A stretch of 64,000 bases of DNA, from positions 4,291,501 through 4,355,500 of the forward strand of contig NZ_CP102263.1 in NCBI RefSeq assembly GCF_025147485.1, written 5' to 3'. Below the pieces are notes generated by a model that did not search any database, was not told the DNA's origin, and worked only from the letters and a program-made list of their open reading frames with translations. Shown piece by piece: positions 46,972-56,577 of this stretch. A program made the translations under genes and the position numbers. Source of the stretch: Bacteroides uniformis. GTDB taxonomy: Bacteria; Bacteroidota; Bacteroidia; Bacteroidales; Bacteroidaceae. Within the stretch, counting starts at the first letter, position 1. Each line of letters begins with the position of its first letter.

Positions 46972-49659
46972 CTATAACCCCTTTATTGTCTTCATCAGTT
47001 GTTCTCCCAGTCCGATGGTGTATCCTTGCGATACAAAGACCACCCGATTGAAAGTATCGGCTATGATGAACATCGGCAGGCTCTCTTTATGCTTCAACTT
47101 CATGCTTTCTGCAATCTGCGCAGCGATACCGTCCGTATCTATACCATAAATAATGGTAGAGGGCAAATCGGGGAATGACTCGCGGGCGAACTTGCCGGCT
47201 TTGGCCTCATTAGGGAACAGCAACACCATCTTACGCCCCCACTTCTCCAAATCAGCCTTGAATGAAGCGATGTCGCGCAACGCATGATTGGTTGGCTCTT
47301 GATTGACACCCAGAATGCCTACGACAAAGTAACCGCGCCCACAAGCCTGCAGCAGACTCTGCCGGGCTGCGGAGCCGGCGTCCGGCAGCGGAGTGAAGAG
47401 AGACTCCGAATTAAAGTTCCCGATAACCTGCACCTCATCCTCGCTCTCGCGCATCACCAACTCAATTTCCGTTGTCTTCTCCGGCAGAATATTGAAAAAG
47501 GTGGTTTTAGAAAGTACCGCACCGCTGGCAAGGCGTGTACCGGTCACCAAAACATAATCTCCGGCCTCCAGAGCAGTTCCTTCCTTCAGCAGATTGCTCC
47601 ATGTAGTACCGCCGCCCATATCTGCATCGCCTTCGTCATAGGAAAGCAATTGCAAACTGCCCTGCGGGGTCTGTTTGGAAAGAGTGAAATGAGAATAGTA
47701 TTTCGGGTTATCCAACGAACGGATAGGCTTATAGGAAGCCACCAACTTTCCCTTCGAAGCAATTCCTTCTGCCATAAAGACCGGCTCTTCCGGATGATGG
47801 TTCAAGTCCACATCCATCGCACCATCATCCCCTATCAACTGTACTTTGCCGGTCACTCCGTTGATACGGGCAGGGATTGCCATGCTGCGTGCCATGGAGA
47901 CGAAGAAAATGTCACGACTATGGGCATCAGCCACACGGGCCTTCCAGACCCCTTCCGGAGAAATGGGAGCCCCTCCCAAATTACAGTCATTGTCTACCCG
48001 GATATTTTGGGCCACCCATGCCACCAGTTTCATCGGCTCTGCCTTGTATGCCTCAGCATCTTCCTTTGAGACGGCTTTCTTGAAAAATCCTTTATAGGGG
48101 GTCAGTATCTCGTTGCTTACGCGTGGATTGCGCACATATCTGCGGAAATGGTCGGCATTCTTGCACATACGGGATTGCATGTGGTCCATCAGAACTTCCA
48201 GTGTAACGTCGCGGAGGTCTTTTGCCGAAATCCGTTGGAGCAGGTCCAGACCTCCTCTTTTGGACTTTTCAGAGCGCAACCGTGCCATGAAGTCGGCAAT
48301 GACCCGATGGTTTCCTCTGGAAGCGACCAGTATCCGTGAAACGGCATCTTCGTCGAGCTTGTACTGCCGGGCAAAATAACGCGCCGTCTCATCCGTCATG
48401 AACATAGACACATAAGCGTTGCGGATGGAATCTTCATGGACCATGCGGCGGTCATTCGCCGCACGCTGTTCGGGCGTAACCGCCGGCAACTCCGCATTTT
48501 CGGGGGGCGGCACAAGTTCAAAATCTACCGCATGGCCGTCGCCGGCAGTCTTATCCATCTTCACAACCAGTTCATGGTCCTTACCGAAAGAAAGTTTGGC
48601 ATAGCCGAATTTTCCGTCTTTGGAAGCCCATACCAGCATGTCACCCTTACCGGCCGTCAAAAAAGCCTTTCCCTCTGCATCGGTCTGCTTCCGGGCTACA
48701 GTATAGAACTCCGCATAATTATAGAGCTTGAACTCCACACAAGCATCAGACACCGGATTTCCATGTCCGTCCATGACCGTAACTGTGGCCTTAGCCGTCG
48801 GTGCATAGTTACCGATTACATTGATTTCCGTATAAGTAGGAGTGACAGACATCACTTCCTCCGCTCCTTCATAACGTCCGAAGACCTTGGTATGCATCAG
48901 CATACCGCGACTGGCCGGAGCATTGAACCAACCAAGGTTGAGTACCGGTTCGGGTTCGCAGGCTCCAAGAAAATACCATTTCCCGTCTGCCCATGCTTCT
49001 ACCCACGCATGATTGTCGTCGGTATGCGCCCACCGGGGTGTGTAGACCTGACGGGCAGGGATACCCACCGAACGCAAGGCGGCAACCAGCAAGGTAGATT
49101 CCTCGCCACAACGCCCGTATGCCGTGCGTACCGTTGCCAAAGGCGAACTGGTACGGGCATCGGAGGGAGTATAGATAGCCTTCTCGTGGCACCAGTGGTT
49201 CACCTCCAGAATGGCATCATAGAGGGACAGAGACTTGACACGATTCTTCAGTTCTTCGTAAAACACTACCCGTGCACTGTCCAGATGCTCATTGTTGACC
49301 CGCACCGGAAGTACAAAATGACGAAACAAATCCTCAGGAATAACTTTTCCCCAAGGCATCTCATCGGCAGCCTTTTGGGAGGCGCGCACGTTCATCAGAT
49401 GAAATTCTCCGGAATAATCGGCAATGTCTGCCAAAGGCATATAGGCATAAAGGAACTCCAAAGCTTCGCGTTCGTACGACGTCAAGTCCGTATCGAATAT
49501 GGCAAACAAATCGCCCTGCGGCAACCTTTCTTTTTTTTGATTGAAATCCTGCTCCACACGTTGGCGGTAAGAAGTGTCTGTAATGAAAGAACGTTTGCCG
49601 CAAGAGGCAAGCAAACATACCAGTCCGAGAAATCCCAGAAGTCGTGCAACTCGTTTCAT
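46972..49659 (-). CDS. Large transglutaminase-like lipoprotein
   Basis: An 895-residue lipoprotein (lipobox LASC, Cys20). Residues ~130-240 are a transglutaminase-like domain with a plausible catalytic Cys184 (YGRCGEES) and His217 (DDNHAWVEAW). It is followed by a beta-sandwich like a carboxypeptidase regulatory domain (TVMDGHGNPVSDACVEFKLY in outline), a helical middle, a second transglutaminase-like region (~600-680), and a thioredoxin-like C-terminus (FVVGILGVNQEPTNHAL, then LPMFIIAD). The ATG at 49659 precedes the lipoprotein signal. The substrate is unknown; such proteins may process peptides or cross-links in the envelope. Confidence 0.85.
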   Translation of the reverse strand: MKRVARLLGFLGLVCLLASCGKRSFITDTSYRQRVEQDFNQKKERLPQGDLFAIFDTDLTSYEREALEFLYAYMPLADIADYSGEFHLMNVRASQKAADEMPWGKVIPEDLFRHFVLPVRVNNEHLDSARVVFYEELKNRVKSLSLYDAILEVNHWCHEKAIYTPSDARTSSPLATVRTAYGRCGEESTLLVAALRSVGIPARQVYTPRWAHTDDNHAWVEAWADGKWYFLGACEPEPVLNLGWFNAPASRGMLMHTKVFGRYEGAEEVMSVTPTYTEINVIGNYAPTAKATVTVMDGHGNPVSDACVEFKLYNYAEFYTVARKQTDAEGKAFLTAGKGDMLVWASKDGKFGYAKLSFGKDHELVVKMDKTAGDGHAVDFELVPPPENAELPAVTPEQRAANDRRMVHEDSIRNAYVSMFMTDETARYFARQYKLDEDAVSRILVASRGNHRVIADFMARLRSEKSKRGGLDLLQRISAKDLRDVTLEVLMDHMQSRMCKNADHFRRYVRNPRVSNEILTPYKGFFKKAVSKEDAEAYKAEPMKLVAWVAQNIRVDNDCNLGGAPISPEGVWKARVADAHSRDIFFVSMARSMAIPARINGVTGKVQLIGDDGAMDVDLNHHPEEPVFMAEGIASKGKLVASYKPIRSLDNPKYYSHFTLSKQTPQGSLQLLSYDEGDADMGGGTTWSNLLKEGTALEAGDYVLVTGTRLASGAVLSKTTFFNILPEKTTEIELVMRESEDEVQVIGNFNSESLFTPLPDAGSAARQSLLQACGRGYFVVGILGVNQEPTNHALRDIASFKADLEKWGRKMVLLFPNEAKAGKFARESFPDLPSTIIYGIDTDGIAAQIAESMKLKHKESLPMFIIADTFNRVVFVSQGYTIGLGEQLMKTIKGL

Positions 49660-49745
49660 AATGCAATTATTAAGGTTGAGCCACAAAAATAGTGTAAATC
49701 GTCCGCAAAAGAAAATTAATTCCCGTTTTTACTTACATAATCACT

Positions 49746-50159
49746 CTACTTCAGATGTATCACCAAAGTCGTGTCTCCGGAAAAAGTGAAGCTGCATTTG
49801 TCATAAGACGGCGGGCCCATAACGCCTTGAGCATCATTACTGAACCCGTACTTCTCTGTAGGAATGCCGAAAACGGCAGTATCCAGTTTCCCGTTTCCGT
49901 TCTCGTCTTGAAACAGCGAAATGGCATACGTACCCGCAGGTAACCCCTGGCAAGGAATGGAGAGCGACGTATCTTTCACATCTATCCGGAAGGCGGTCAA
50001 GGGTTTCTTCATGAATGTTTCTTCCGAATTGTAGATGGCGACATAGAGATGCCCCTCCACCTTTTCAATGTCACACACTTCAATAGTCAGGTTCTGGGCA
50101 AAGAGCAGCTGGGCGGCACTTTGCATTACAAATACTAAAAAAATAATCATTGCTTTCAT
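49746..50159 (-). CDS. DUF2141 domain-containing exported protein
   Basis: A 137-residue protein with a signal peptide (cleavage near LLFAQ, residue 22) and one DUF2141 beta domain (LTIEVCDIEKVEGHLYVAIYNSEETFMKKP in outline, and QDENGNGKLDTAVFGIPTEKYGFS, an EF-hand-like DxNGNGxxD). Function unknown. It is 28 bases after the TonB receptor gene, so it is likely the third gene of LytTR/TonB receptor/DUF2141. Confidence 0.88.
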   Translation of the reverse strand: MKAMIIFLVFVMQSAAQLLFAQNLTIEVCDIEKVEGHLYVAIYNSEETFMKKPLTAFRIDVKDTSLSIPCQGLPAGTYAISLFQDENGNGKLDTAVFGIPTEKYGFSNDAQGVMGPPSYDKCSFTFSGDTTLVIHLK

Positions 50160-50187
50160 CTTTGTTTATTTTAAAAAGGGTTATTGT

Positions 50188-52113
50188 CTAAAAATTGGAT
50201 ACATCGTAGGCGGCCTTCTTGCCTAAAGTCACATATACTCCTACATAGAAAAAATGGTCGCTGGAAGCCAGGACAGCCTTGTTATCCACCTTACCGAACT
50301 CATTCTTCCGGCAAAGGATATTGCTGGCGGAAGCATGGATAATTACCTTCTTGCTTGCCAGGAAGGTCACACCCAAATCCAGACTGTTATAAGGCTTCAC
50401 TTCATCGTTCATCAGACCCGGCAGCATGGGGTTATGATAAGGACGTCCGCTACTGAAACGGTCGGTCACGCTGACAATGGAACGCAGGCGAGGCAAGGAA
50501 TACTTCACCACCCAGGCTGCATTATGCCGTGTAGCATACTGAGGAGTAGTCAGTTCCAGATACTCCCGATATTTACGTTTGGCTATATTATAGGTATAGG
50601 ATAACTGGTATTCCAGATTCTTGAAGGACGCTCTATCACGGAAGAACAAGTCTATGCCTTTGCTGTGTCCATAACCGTTGGAGGTCAAGAATACAGCTTT
50701 CGTATCGGCATCCGTTTCCTCCAATGCCAGACGGTCATAATCCTTATAATAAAGTTCAGCTTTACAGAAACGCCCTTCATAGTCGTACTGAACGCCTAAA
50801 TTGTACTGCATACATACTTCCGACATCAACTGCGGCCGACGCACCAGACAGTTGTTCTCGGGCAACTGTGTGTATCGCCCTACAATCCCCGACAGCATCA
50901 TGTTTCCCCAATAATAGTTCGCCGCCAGCCGGGGAGAGAAATTCATCTTACGGTTCGGAGAAGTGTATTCCGTGCGAAAAGAAAACTCCATCTTCAATTG
51001 TTCCATCGGATAATAAGCCATCGAAAAGAAACCCGCACCAATGGTAGGCGACATGCGATTGCTGTCATCCGTCCCGCACAACAGATAATGATTCCTGTAA
51101 TTGCGGATATAGCTCTCTATCCCCATATCCAGGCGGAATACCGATGACAGCCGTTTGGAAACTTTAGCCTTCAGATGCGTCTCTTGCTGATGTTCCAGCC
51201 AGTTATCACCCGAAACAACTGCTCCTCCCATTCTCCGGTTATAGTAAGAATAGGCCGCCCCTGCAAACCAACTCCACTCTCTGGAAGTATGCCTGCGAAA
51301 GGTTGCATTTACATAGATATTGTCTTCACCCAGCCCGAACAATCTGCGGTTATCCCCTTCGTAAGTGGAAAAGTCCGTCCGGTCGTATTGTGCGTAAACC
51401 TTCCATACCACTCTTTCATCAAGAGTATAACGGAACTGGACAGCTCCGGAAAACATCCGGTAAGGCTTCTCGAAATCCCTCCTGCCCGAATAAACCTTGT
51501 CATACAAACCCAGGTTCTGATAATTCAAGTCAACAGACAAGGATCCTCTGTCAAAAGTCTTTGTGCCCCCTCCACCAACACCGACAACGGAAGCGTTCAC
51601 TCCGACTTTATCGACCTTGCTGTAATCTTTTGTTTCCAATGGCAAGACTGCCGAAAGCGCTTCTCCATATTCTTGTGAAGCGCCTCCCGAAGCAAGGTTT
51701 ACCCCACTGAACATAAATGTAGAGTAACGGCTGCGAGCAGGGGTATTTATTCCGTTCGAAGTATAGGGATTCAGTACATGCATTCCATCAATAAAAGTCT
51801 GCGTCTCGTAACTGCCTCCACCACGTACCAGCAATTCACCGGTTTCACCCTGCACTTGCGTACCGGGCAAAGTCTGCAATGCCTTGTATAAATCACCGTT
51901 CGCACCGCCCACCGTAACCAGTTCCACCGGATGCATATCGCTCCAACGGCTGTTGGCAGCAGGAGTTCTGGCTCCTTTTACCACTACTTCTTCCAAAGCG
52001 ACACTGTCTATATTAAAATTCAGACGTACTGTATCGGTCACTGATTTCTGCGCTACGGAAGGCTGTGTATAAAGTAATACGCCCAATATCCCAAAGACTG
52101 TTTCCCGTTTCAT
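50188..52113 (-). CDS. TonB-dependent outer-membrane receptor
   Basis: A 641-residue receptor: signal peptide (to about residue 21, SVAQ), a TonB-box/plug region (LEEVVVKGARTPAANSRW; LPGTQVQGETGELLVRGG), and a beta barrel ending in phenylalanine (KKAAYDVSNF). There is no N-terminal carboxypeptidase-like domain, so it is smaller than SusC proteins and resembles metal or cofactor receptors; the substrate is unknown. ATG 52113 gives the signal peptide. A LytTR regulator lies directly upstream (137 bases), DUF2141 downstream. Confidence 0.88.
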   Translation of the reverse strand: MKRETVFGILGVLLYTQPSVAQKSVTDTVRLNFNIDSVALEEVVVKGARTPAANSRWSDMHPVELVTVGGANGDLYKALQTLPGTQVQGETGELLVRGGGSYETQTFIDGMHVLNPYTSNGINTPARSRYSTFMFSGVNLASGGASQEYGEALSAVLPLETKDYSKVDKVGVNASVVGVGGGGTKTFDRGSLSVDLNYQNLGLYDKVYSGRRDFEKPYRMFSGAVQFRYTLDERVVWKVYAQYDRTDFSTYEGDNRRLFGLGEDNIYVNATFRRHTSREWSWFAGAAYSYYNRRMGGAVVSGDNWLEHQQETHLKAKVSKRLSSVFRLDMGIESYIRNYRNHYLLCGTDDSNRMSPTIGAGFFSMAYYPMEQLKMEFSFRTEYTSPNRKMNFSPRLAANYYWGNMMLSGIVGRYTQLPENNCLVRRPQLMSEVCMQYNLGVQYDYEGRFCKAELYYKDYDRLALEETDADTKAVFLTSNGYGHSKGIDLFFRDRASFKNLEYQLSYTYNIAKRKYREYLELTTPQYATRHNAAWVVKYSLPRLRSIVSVTDRFSSGRPYHNPMLPGLMNDEVKPYNSLDLGVTFLASKKVIIHASASNILCRKNEFGKVDNKAVLASSDHFFYVGVYVTLGKKAAYDVSNF

Positions 52114-52250
52114 ATCTTTACATTCGTTGTGTTTCCTGCCGCAAACATAAAGGAAGGGTATAAGACAAAAAAATATCCGGGACAGACAGCCCGGATATGT
52201 GACAACCAACAAACTCTTTGTGACGAACAACGTATTTCTGTGACGAGTGA

Positions 52251-53162
52251 CTAACTCTTTGTCCGGTTTTCAATCAATGCTTTCACCTCTTTGGCGTATG
52301 CGCGTGAAACCGGAACCTCTTCTTCGCAACCCTCCAGATTCAGCTTATATCCCTGAGAGTTTCCATCTACTTTCACCACCATCCGGATGTTTACAAGAAA
52401 GGCCCTATGGCAACGGATAATAAAAGGGCAAGCAGAGACAGCTTCCTCTGCCTGCTTCATGGTGGCACGCAACAATCTCCATGTAATTTTCTTTTCTTTA
52501 TCCGAATCTGAACGGTAACCTACTTTTACGTAATTCCCCTTTGCCTCTGCATAAAGGAAATCTCCGGCCTTTACTTCCAGCATTTCTTTGGTGCCACCGG
52601 CAAACACCAACGCTTCTTCCGAGGAAAACACCTTGTCTTCCAAGCTCGCTATCCCAACTTCCGGGGATATTCTCCTTGAAAGGTGACCGTTCATCTCCAT
52701 AGCTTCTTTCAGATTGCGGGTCAGTTGCAAATTGCGGTTCCACATCAGAAAAAATATGGTAGGAAAAGGTGCCAGCACCATTACCCAAGACAAAGCCAGA
52801 AAGAACAACCGCTTGTCCAACCACATTCCCATCAACCATGATTGATAGGCCCAAATCCCCACTGCTATCAGCAACAACATCAGCAGCAAATTCAACACAT
52901 GCTTACCCAATGTCCAGTTCTGCTCCTTGTAATAAGCAGGAAATAATGCCGGAAGCAAATAGGTGAAAACTCCCGAAGCACCTGCCGCAATCAATGCAGA
53001 ACCGGCAACCACCCCAAACACACTTCCCTTTATCCGGGAAATACCGAACGGCTGAAGTATATATAATATCAGAAAAATAATGGCCGAAGGTATCACTACT
53101 GCCTTCCAGCGTTGATAAAACGTAGGATAAGGACTCCGCCAAAGTTCCACCAATTTCCCCAT
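52251..53162 (-). CDS. Membrane-bound LytTR-type regulator
   Basis: A 303-residue protein with four membrane helices in residues ~20-150 and a C-terminal LytTR DNA-binding domain (about 200-300: GDFLYAEAKGNYVKVGYRSD, then FIIRCHRAFLVNIRMVVKVDGNSQGYKLNLEG in outline). It has no receiver domain, so the membrane part is the likely sensor. ATG 53162 agrees with the -7 element at 53200-53207. It is upstream of a TonB receptor gene, its probable target. Confidence 0.88.
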   Translation of the reverse strand: MGKLVELWRSPYPTFYQRWKAVVIPSAIIFLILYILQPFGISRIKGSVFGVVAGSALIAAGASGVFTYLLPALFPAYYKEQNWTLGKHVLNLLLMLLLIAVGIWAYQSWLMGMWLDKRLFFLALSWVMVLAPFPTIFFLMWNRNLQLTRNLKEAMEMNGHLSRRISPEVGIASLEDKVFSSEEALVFAGGTKEMLEVKAGDFLYAEAKGNYVKVGYRSDSDKEKKITWRLLRATMKQAEEAVSACPFIIRCHRAFLVNIRMVVKVDGNSQGYKLNLEGCEEEVPVSRAYAKEVKALIENRTKS

Positions 53163-53199
53163 AAGTATATAGTCTCTCTTGTTTACATGGTAATATATG

Positions 53200-53207
53200 C
53201 AAAGATA
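53200..53207 (-). promoter_or_regulatory. -7 element of the LytTR gene
   Basis: TATCTTTG on the minus strand, 38 bases before the ATG at 53162, without a clear TTTG at -33. It supports 53162 over 53213 as start. Confidence 0.45.
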
Positions 53208-53228
53208 ATACATTTACTCAACACATGC

Positions 53229-53831
53229 TCATACAGATACTATATTATCAATCTGTTTTATCACACGACAAGGATTTCCCACTGCCACACAATTCGCAGG
53301 AATAGAACGGGTAACCACACTCCCCGCCCCGATAACGCTGTTCCTCCCGATGGTGACACCAGGCAAAATGACAACCCCTCCACCAATCCATACTCCATCC
53401 TCTATTCGTACAGGTAAGGCATACGTACGGCAGATTTCTTGTTCTTCCGGACAGTCCTGCACCATACGTTCATCTACTTTGGTAGAATGGGTTGCCGTAT
53501 ATATCTGTACATTAGAGGCTATTAAGACGTTGCTACCTATGTCAATACGATTGTTGTCCACAAAGGTACAATTCATGTTGACAATTACCTTGTCGCCCAT
53601 AAAAATATGCTTGCCACATTCACAATGGAAGTCAATATCCACATGCACATTCTTGCCTACATGTCCCAACATCTCACACAACAACTCCCTCCTGCGCTTG
53701 CTATCGGCATAATCTGTGGCATTGAATTGTGCCAGGAGACGTTTTGTACGCAAAATCATCTCCACTATTTTCGGATCCCTGCTTCCTATAAAAGGTTCGC
53801 CAGCCATGCACTTTTCATATTCTGTTTTCAT
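53229..53831 (-). CDS. Maltose O-acetyltransferase-like hexapeptide acetyltransferase
   Basis: A 200-residue left-handed beta-helix enzyme of the Maa/NodL/LacA type. MKTEYEKCMAGEPF is the family's N-terminal Mac domain start; FDHCEC-like and ATHSTKVDERM segments give the catalytic histidine region (TATHST), and the C-terminal hexapeptide repeats read IGGGVVILPGVTIGRNSVIGAG. It acetylates sugars with acetyl-CoA. A -7 element (TATTTTTG, 53859-53852 minus) lies 21 bases upstream of ATG 53831. The DNA is AT-rich. It is adjacent to a Crp-type regulator on the same strand. Confidence 0.9.
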   Translation of the reverse strand: MKTEYEKCMAGEPFIGSRDPKIVEMILRTKRLLAQFNATDYADSKRRRELLCEMLGHVGKNVHVDIDFHCECGKHIFMGDKVIVNMNCTFVDNNRIDIGSNVLIASNVQIYTATHSTKVDERMVQDCPEEQEICRTYALPVRIEDGVWIGGGVVILPGVTIGRNSVIGAGSVVTRSIPANCVAVGNPCRVIKQIDNIVSV

Positions 53832-53886
53832 ACGCATCCTGTTTTTGCGGACAAAAATACAAAACTCTAATGTATAGGAATTTATC

Positions 53887-54462
53887 CTATGTTAAAAAAT
53901 ACCCCTTTGCCCTGATACGACTCAATGATTGTTGTGTAATGCCAAGGAAAGAAGCGATATGTCCCAAAGTCACTCTATGAAAAAGGGCCGGACACTCACT
54001 CATTAATTTTTCATAACGCTCATACGCAGACAAGTTGAGGCGAGATATATGAATATCTTGTAAGCGAAGAAAATTTTCCTGTTGTAACACCCTCATCCAA
54101 TTTGCAATATCTATATCTGACTTATACAACTCATTAAGCGTTTCAATGGAAATAGAATAGACCAGTGTTTCTTCCAATGTTTCCACGTATTCAAAGCCTG
54201 CTTTGTTCCTATATAAATCCCACGAGCCACAAGCTACATCACCTTCCATAGAGAACCATGTCGTTACTTCTTTTCCATCGTGCAAGGTGTACGAGCGTGT
54301 CATTCCCTTCTCTATGAAGTGGACTTGCCTATCAAATTGTCCTGCACGGATAATAAGTGTTTTGACAGGAAACACTTGCTTTTCAAAACCATGTGCCAAT
54401 GTCGCCAATGCTTCATCTGAAACCGGATAATAAACTCTTATTGTTCTGACAATATTCTCCAT
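53887..54462 (-). CDS. Crp/Fnr-family transcriptional regulator
   Basis: A 191-residue protein: cyclic-nucleotide-binding-like beta barrel at residues ~20-120 (KTLIIRAGQFDRQVHFIEKGMTRSY in outline) and a C-terminal winged helix (VTLGHIASFLGITQQSLSRIRA). It lacks the Fnr cysteines. ATG 54462 is set by the promoter at 54482-54513, against the longer in-frame start at 54636. Bacteroides proteins of this type often control the next gene, here the acetyltransferase 50 bases downstream. Confidence 0.9.
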   Translation of the reverse strand: MENIVRTIRVYYPVSDEALATLAHGFEKQVFPVKTLIIRAGQFDRQVHFIEKGMTRSYTLHDGKEVTTWFSMEGDVACGSWDLYRNKAGFEYVETLEETLVYSISIETLNELYKSDIDIANWMRVLQQENFLRLQDIHISRLNLSAYERYEKLMSECPALFHRVTLGHIASFLGITQQSLSRIRAKGYFLT

Positions 54463-54481
54463 ACTAAAATATCCCTTTTTA

Positions 54482-54513
54482 CAAAGGTATAAAACAAGGA
54501 AGAGTTTGCGAAA
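54482..54513 (-). promoter_or_regulatory. Promoter of the Crp/Fnr-type gene
   Basis: On the minus strand TTTC (54513-54510), 20 bases, TACCTTTG (54489-54482): full -7 match, -33 off by one base. Confidence 0.6.
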
Positions 54514-54625
54514 CTTGCGTAACATATTTGTCATATATAGATTGCAAAATCTAGTATTTCTAAAGAAAATAAAGGATGAATGGCTATTTTTTATGTTATA
54601 AAACACATTTCTCGCAAACATTTCG

Positions 54626-54633
54626 TATCTTTG
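54626..54633 (+). promoter_or_regulatory. -7 element of the 49-codon gene
   Basis: TATCTTTG at 54626-54633, giving a start near 54640 and a ~60-base leader that contains a short hairpin (CGCTTTCCGAAACGCGG region). The -33 box is not clear. Confidence 0.5.
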
Positions 54634-54698
54634 CAACGTTATAAGATAAAAGAAAAGATGTAAAAACCCGCTTTCCGAAACGCGGAGAGCACAAAAAG

Positions 54699-54848
54699 AT
54701 GAGAATTATGAAAAAGAATGCAAATGAAATTTTTATGTTACAGTACCAAATCAAACGCTATCAGGCAATGGGTAATGGAACAATGTGTCAAACACTGAAC
54801 GGTAAACTACAAAAGCTGCTTGCAAAGCAGTCACTCGTAACCATGTAA
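54699..54848 (+). CDS. Small 49-residue protein, unknown
   Basis: An intact 49-codon frame from ATG 54699 (second ATG 54708) to TAA at 54848, reading MRIMKKNANEIFMLQYQIKR then a Gln/Lys-rich helical region ending AKQSLVTM. It is basic and looks like one or two amphipathic helices, without signal peptide. It has its own -7 element (54626-54633) and a strong terminator (54874-54909), so this is an autonomous transcription unit in the ~290-base gap between oppositely read genes. I do not recognise the family; a dual-function small RNA is an alternative. Confidence 0.55.
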   Translation: MRIMKKNANEIFMLQYQIKRYQAMGNGTMCQTLNGKLQKLLAKQSLVTM

Positions 54849-54873
54849 AAAAACACCTTTAAATACAATGAAT

Positions 54874-54909
54874 AAAGGGCAGGGAACTTTTCAGTTCTCT
54901 GCCCTTTTT
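54874..54909 (+). terminator. Intrinsic terminator after the 49-codon gene
   Basis: A 14-bp stem with one G-T pair (54874-54887 with 54894-54907, core AAAGGGCAG), 6-base loop and TTTTT following. It may serve the convergent gene ending at 54928 too. Confidence 0.9.
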
Positions 54910-54927
54910 CTTTTTTATCCATCTATA

Positions 54928-56565
54928 CTAATGGTTAGCACCAACAACAAACTCACTTTGCATCCTTATCTCCCTACCGTCAACCGAAATTCCTTGTAGG
55001 GTAATTATATATATTCCGTTCATATCCGAAGTATAAAAGTTGAGTGTACCCATAGCGGAAGTTATCTCCGGATTCCAATAAAGTGTATGCCGAAAATCCG
55101 GTAAGCGAGAACCGGCTTGTTTCTCTGAATTGTATGATGGAGCAACAAATGCGATTCTCTTTTGTGGAAACTCATAAGAAAACATCTGTGAATTCTTATC
55201 CAAACGTATATCAGGCAATGTTCCCCGATGGGTTATAAACGAAACAATTCCATCATACAACTCCCCGCCAAAAGTATATTTGCCAGTATAACGATGTATA
55301 TAGTGTATCAAACGGGCATCATAGTTCAGAATGGTTTCATGGTCATCAAACGGAATCCCGTCTAACAACACCAGTGTTTTCATATTACTGAATCTCCTTA
55401 TATCCGGTTGCAGTATCCGGATGACATCTTTACCTTCCAGCTGACTGATACGTATTCCCTTGACAAATTCCACAAAAACATCCCTCACAGTCCTGAAACG
55501 AACATACTCATCCAGATTATAAGTGGAAGCGGGAACAAAATCATAAAGTTGTTGCAATATACTCTTGCTATACGAAGAATCTACCGGCAAAAGAGAATGT
55601 AATTGCGCGCTGAAACCACGCTCTATCAAGTCTTCTTTCCGAAATGACACACAGACTTTAGGAAGTTTTTCCGCCAACACCCCGACAAAAGGAGAAATAA
55701 GCTCCAATCGGCAGGGACTTTCCTCCTCCGGTAATGCAGTTAATACAATCTCCTGCATATCCGTTATTCCGGTCGTATAAAAAGCATAAATAGCGTCAGC
55801 CTTAGGCTGTCCGCCAAAGACACGAATATCCTTGCCCACACATGCCAGACGTGCATTTACATTGTCAGCAGGCGCTCCCATCAGCCTGCCGGTTACAATA
55901 TGCCCTTCACACTCTGCAGCAAATGACCGTTCCGGAACACTTGTATAGTTCTTCTGCCCGTCGGCTGATATTGGAAACCCCTTTAGCACATAGTCTTTTC
56001 GTACTACGGACAAAGTAAGCTCCTTGACATCAGCAGGCAGATTGGGTAATGTCAAGGCTACTTTACTCCGGTTCCCATAGACCGATTTATCTGTCCATAA
56101 GTCCGCTCCGGAAAGCTGATTGCCGGAAGCTTGTGAAACGGTAATGGAATCCGTGAAAAGTTCCACATTATCCTCCTCTGTTGTCTGAACAGTATTAAGC
56201 AAGGCTATATACTTCTTTGGGAAACAAGCCATAGGATAGTTCCTCATATAACGCGTATATGCCGTCAGTTGGTAAGCTCCGGTATGCATGACTTGCGGAA
56301 GTCTGATACGTCCCCATCCATTCCCGTTCTGCAAGTCGATTTTACCTTGTGCGTATACCAGCTTCGTGTCACTTATCTCTACATAAGCTACTTTGCTTAA
56401 TACGCTTCCACGAGACAAGGAATCCGTCACACAAACTTTTATCCACAAATCTTCTCCAGCCACATAGCAGTCCTTGTCTGTATAAATACGCATATTCTCA
56501 ACAATTTGAGCGTGTAATCCCAATACAAGAACCCAACCTATAATACAAAATATCACTCTCTTCAT
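54928..56565 (-). CDS. MG2-like exported protein of a TonB operon
   Basis: A 545-residue exported protein (signal peptide ending LGLHAQ). Its N-terminal ~110 residues resemble an alpha-2-macroglobulin MG2 domain (RIYTDKDCYVAGEDLWIKV, GAYQLTAYTRYMRN), as in other Bacteroidetes proteins encoded beside TonB receptors; the rest includes a plug-like stretch (RILQPDIRRFSNMKTLVLLDG). Role unknown. It is the last gene of the five-gene leftward operon that starts at 62317 and is 12 bases after the first DUF4249 gene. Confidence 0.75.
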   Translation of the reverse strand: MKRVIFCIIGWVLVLGLHAQIVENMRIYTDKDCYVAGEDLWIKVCVTDSLSRGSVLSKVAYVEISDTKLVYAQGKIDLQNGNGWGRIRLPQVMHTGAYQLTAYTRYMRNYPMACFPKKYIALLNTVQTTEEDNVELFTDSITVSQASGNQLSGADLWTDKSVYGNRSKVALTLPNLPADVKELTLSVVRKDYVLKGFPISADGQKNYTSVPERSFAAECEGHIVTGRLMGAPADNVNARLACVGKDIRVFGGQPKADAIYAFYTTGITDMQEIVLTALPEEESPCRLELISPFVGVLAEKLPKVCVSFRKEDLIERGFSAQLHSLLPVDSSYSKSILQQLYDFVPASTYNLDEYVRFRTVRDVFVEFVKGIRISQLEGKDVIRILQPDIRRFSNMKTLVLLDGIPFDDHETILNYDARLIHYIHRYTGKYTFGGELYDGIVSFITHRGTLPDIRLDKNSQMFSYEFPQKRIAFVAPSYNSEKQAGSRLPDFRHTLYWNPEITSAMGTLNFYTSDMNGIYIITLQGISVDGREIRMQSEFVVGANH

Positions 56566-56577
56566 ATCATTTCAATA

